The notes under the pieces: generated by a model
Told to the model about the DNA's origin: nothing
Seen by the model: only the letters and a program-made list of their open reading frames with translations
Database searches by the model: none
Origin: JAKACA01 sp963735115
GTDB lineage: Bacteria; Actinomycetota; Acidimicrobiia; Acidimicrobiales; Bog-793
Length of the DNA stretch: 64,000 nucleotides
Assembly: GCA_963735115.1 (NCBI GenBank)
Contig: CAVTJR010000001.1
Coordinates: 1,240,001 to 1,304,000, forward strand
Reading direction: 5' to 3'
Shown here: piece after piece, positions 61,318 to 64,000 of the stretch
How the letters are laid out: each line of letters opens with the position of its first letter
Numbering within the stretch: position 1 is the stretch's first letter
Translations under genes and position numbers: made by a program

Positions 61318-64000
61318 TCAGGCGCGGGCGAGCTGCCTGGCGACGTAGAGGAGGATGCCGCCGGCAGCGAAGTAGTCCGCCTCCGTCGGCGTGTCGATCC
61401 GCAGCTGTGCCGTGAAGCGGCGCAGGACCCCACTGTCGCCGTCACGAGCCGTCACGTCCAACTGGCGACCGACGAGGGCAGCCGCATCGAGGCCGGCGAC
61501 GCCTTCGACGTCGAAGAGCTCCCGGCCGGTGAGGCCGAGCGAGTCGACGTTCTCACCGTCACGGAACTGCAGCGGGAGGACGCCCATGCCGATGAGGTTG
61601 GACCGGTGGATGCGCTCGAAGCTCTCGGCGATGACGGCTCGCACCCCGAGCAGCTTCGGTCCCTTGCCCGCCCAGTCGCGAGACGAGCCAGATCCGTACT
61701 CCTTGCCGGCGAGCACGACGAGGGGGACGCCCTCGGCGCCATAGCGGGCGGCTGCCTCGTAGATGGGCAGCTCTTCGCCCTCGGGCAGGTGGATGGTGAC
61801 GCCCCCTTCAGTGCCCGGAGCGAGACGGTTGCGGATGCGGGCGTTGGCGAACGTCCCGCGAATCATGATCTCGTGGTTGCCGCGTCGGGCGCCGTAGGAG
61901 TTGAAGTCCTCCGGCTGCACGCCGTGCTCGATGAGCCACTGGCCGGCCGGGCTGTTCACCTTGATCGAACCCGCCGGCGAGATGTGGTCCGTGGTGACGC
62001 TGTCGCCGAGGATCGCCAGCACGCGGGCGCCGAGCACATCGGTCGTCGGCTCTGGCTCCGCCCTCATCCCGTCGAAGTAGGGAGGCTTGGCGATGTACGT
62101 CGACGTCTCGCCCCATTCGTAACGGTGCCCGGGCGGTACGACCATCTGCTGCCACGTCTCGTCGCCGTGGAAGACCTCGGCGTAGTCACGGCGGAAGAGG
62201 TCCGCTCCCACGGCCACCCTCGCCACCTCCGTGATGTCCTTCATGCTCGGCCAGACGTCCCGTAAGAAGACCGGCTCGCCGTCTCGGCCCGTCCCGAGCG
62301 GCTCGGTAGCGAGGTCGATGTCCATCGTTCCCGCCAGGGCGTAGGCGACGACGAGGGGCGGCGACGCCAGATAGTTCATGCGGACGTCCGGATGGATGCG
62401 GCCCTCGAAGTTGCGGTTGCCGGACAGCACGGCCACGCAGGCGAGGGTGTTGGCGTTGATCGCCTCGGAGATCTCCGGCAGGAGCGGACCGGAGTTGCCG
62501 ATGCACGTCGTGCAGCCGAAGCCCACGAGGGAGAAGCCCAAGCGCTCGAGCGGATCGGTCAACCCGGCCCGATCGAAATAGTCCATGGCCACGCGTGAGC
62601 CCGGGGCGAGCGACGTCTTCACCCAGGGCTTGGTGCTGAGGCCGTGCGCCACAGCGTTCTTCGCCAGCAGTCCGGCGGCGATCATCACCTGCGGGTTCGA
62701 GGTGTTCGTGCACGAGGTGATGGCGGCGATGACGACGTGGCCGTGGTCGAGCTCGAATTGAGTGCCGTCGGCCAAGCGCACAGCCACGCGGCGGGCGATG
62801 CGCCCGCCGCCCGATCCGCCGGCTGTCTCGCCGGTTGTCGCATCGCCTTCGGGCAACGACTTCGGCAGTGCGGCGGCGAAACGGGACTTCGCCTCCGACA
62901 GCCTCACGCGGTCCTGTGGGCGGGACGGGCCGGCGATGCTCGGCTCGACGGTCGAGAGGTCGAGCTCGGCGTGCTCGGCGTAGGCAGGGCGGGCCGCCGG
63001 ATCGTGCCACAGCCCCTGGGTCTTGGCGTAGCTCTCGACGAGCGAGAGCAGCTCGGGCGGACGGCCCGTCAGCTCGAGGTAACGGAGGGTCTCGCCGTCG
63101 ATGGGGAAGATCGTCACGGTCGAGCCGTACTCAGGTGACATGTTGCCGATCGTCGCCCGGTTTTCGAGCGGGACGCTGGCGACGCCAGGGCCGAAGCACT
63201 CGACGAACTTCCCGACTACCCCGTGCCGGCGCAGGATCTCGGCGATCCGCAGCACGAGATCGGTCGCCGTCGTGCCCTCCGGCAGCTGGCCGAACAGGTG
63301 CAGGCCGACGACTGGTGGTACGAGCATCGAGATGGGCTGGCCGAGCATGGCCGCCTCCGCCTCGATACCGCCGGCTCCCCAGGCGAGGATGCCGAGACCG
63401 TTGACCATGGGAGTGTGCGAATCCGTGCCGACGACGCTGTCGGGATAGGCGGCCCCGTTGGCGTCGGTGAACACGACGCGGCTCAGGTACTCGAGGTTGA
63501 CCTGATGGCAGATGCCCGTGCCCGGTGGGACGACGCGGAAGTTCGAGAAGGCGTGCTGGCCCCAGCGCAGGAAGCGGTAGCGCTCGGCGTTGCGCTCGTA
63601 CTCGATGCGGGTGTTCACCTGAAGGGCGTCCGGCCGTGCGTAGACGTCGGCCACGACGGAGTGATCGATGACGAGGTCGACGGGCACGAGGGGGTTCACC
63701 CGGTCGGGCTTGCCGCCGAGGTCCTCGATCCCGTCGCGCATGGCGGCCAGGTCGACGACGCAGGGCACCCCGGTGAAGTCCTGCAGGAGTATGCGGGCGG
63801 GCGAGAAGGCGATCTCGCGCTGGGCGGCGATTCCGGCGGCGGCATTGACCGCCAGCGACTCGATGTCAGCCGCCGTGACGTGAACCCCGTTCTCGTTGCG
63901 CAGGAGGTTCTCGAGGAGGAGCTTGACCGAGTAAGGCACCTTCGTGAGGTCGCACAGGCCCGAGAGGGCGTCGAGCCGATGAATCTCATAGGTGTCGTCG
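61318..64000 (-). CDS. acnA: Aconitate hydratase (5' partial)
   Basis: TCA-cycle isomerase of citrate and isocitrate. About 893 residues are visible and the frame continues beyond the window edge (DDTYEIHRLDALSGLCDLTK is the last readable part), so only the N-terminus is missing. The iron-sulfur cysteines are in ITSCTNTSNPQ and GFGCTTCIGNSGPL; YLSRVVF and VGTDSHTPMVNGLG are AcnA/IRP-type blocks, and GSSRDWAGKGP lies in the swivelling C-terminal domain. Complements gltA in this window. Confidence 0.95.
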   Translation of the reverse strand, partial: DDTYEIHRLDALSGLCDLTKVPYSVKLLLENLLRNENGVHVTAADIESLAVNAAAGIAAQREIAFSPARILLQDFTGVPCVVDLAAMRDGIEDLGGKPDRVNPLVPVDLVIDHSVVADVYARPDALQVNTRIEYERNAERYRFLRWGQHAFSNFRVVPPGTGICHQVNLEYLSRVVFTDANGAAYPDSVVGTDSHTPMVNGLGILAWGAGGIEAEAAMLGQPISMLVPPVVGLHLFGQLPEGTTATDLVLRIAEILRRHGVVGKFVECFGPGVASVPLENRATIGNMSPEYGSTVTIFPIDGETLRYLELTGRPPELLSLVESYAKTQGLWHDPAARPAYAEHAELDLSTVEPSIAGPSRPQDRVRLSEAKSRFAAALPKSLPEGDATTGETAGGSGGGRIARRVAVRLADGTQFELDHGHVVIAAITSCTNTSNPQVMIAAGLLAKNAVAHGLSTKPWVKTSLAPGSRVAMDYFDRAGLTDPLERLGFSLVGFGCTTCIGNSGPLLPEISEAINANTLACVAVLSGNRNFEGRIHPDVRMNYLASPPLVVAYALAGTMDIDLATEPLGTGRDGEPVFLRDVWPSMKDITEVARVAVGADLFRRDYAEVFHGDETWQQMVVPPGHRYEWGETSTYIAKPPYFDGMRAEPEPTTDVLGARVLAILGDSVTTDHISPAGSIKVNSPAGQWLIEHGVQPEDFNSYGARRGNHEIMIRGTFANARIRNRLAPGTEGGVTIHLPEGEELPIYEAAARYGAEGVPLVVLAGKEYGSGSSRDWAGKGPKLLGVRAVIAESFERIHRSNLIGMGVLPLQFRDGENVDSLGLTGRELFDVEGVAGLDAAALVGRQLDVTARDGDSGVLRRFTAQLRIDTPTEADYFAAGGILLYVARQLARA

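Overview
The window is a GC-rich bacterial chromosome segment and almost certainly actinobacterial. Supporting markers are a SigH/SigR-type sigma factor with an RsrA-type zinc anti-sigma factor, ClpC, CarD, the DUF2342 metalloprotease, coproheme decarboxylase HemQ, glucosyl-3-phosphoglycerate synthase, a DUF3263 protein, many GTG/TTG starts and several apparently leaderless genes. A deep-branching actinobacterial class such as Acidimicrobiia would fit, but that is inference from gene content. No rRNA, intact tRNA or CRISPR array was found.

Layout. 1-15012 (+): a transglutaminase-like membrane protein (5' end cut by the window), sigH-rsrA, a DUF2342 metalloprotease, tilS-hpt, then tightly overlapping folate genes (folE-folP-phosphatase-like gene-folB-folK), followed by a DUF2520 protein-panC-nadB-nadC-coaX-lysS. 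ftsH and nadA are absent from their frequent positions. 15021-25855: a divergent polyprenyl synthase, then clpC, radA, carD, ispD-ispF, a very unusual RlmB-like rRNA methyltransferase and a kinase-fold protein. 25878-29890 (-): gltA, a LON-domain protein, an esterase, a GNAT protein split by a frameshift, and a NUDIX hydrolase. 30011-30675 (+): RidA and a small Smr-domain protein.

The centrepiece is a 12.5 kb integrated element at 30652-43153, bounded by 26-bp perfect direct repeats whose left copy is the 3' end of the smr gene. It carries a tyrosine integrase and excisionase at its right end, 11-bp-phased arm-type repeats near both ends, a MobF relaxase-helicase, a C-free candidate oriT region and a VapBC-like pair. 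Its cargo is two convergent ECF-sigma/membrane beta-propeller operons and a seven-bladed Asp-box lipoprotein. No coupling protein or type IV secretion genes are visible, so it looks mobilizable rather than self-transmissible. A third att-like core at 45175 suggests an older, eroded neighbour (43154-45192). Secreted and membrane accessory genes continue to about 49 kb.

49092-64000 returns to housekeeping functions: hemQ-larE, an L,D-transpeptidase, groL under two CIRCE operators, an MFS transporter, thrC (frameshifted as given) overlapping a ThiS-like sulfur carrier, gpgS-otsA facing otsB (glucosylglycerate and trehalose osmolytes), DUF3263, an amidase and aconitase (5' end cut by the window).

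Five genes read as broken: the GNAT gene, a small ORF at the element's left end, the Kelch-PASTA protein, the second ECF sigma and thrC. Sequencing or assembly error has to be separated from real decay or recoding, and two of the breaks share the same 9-nt context.
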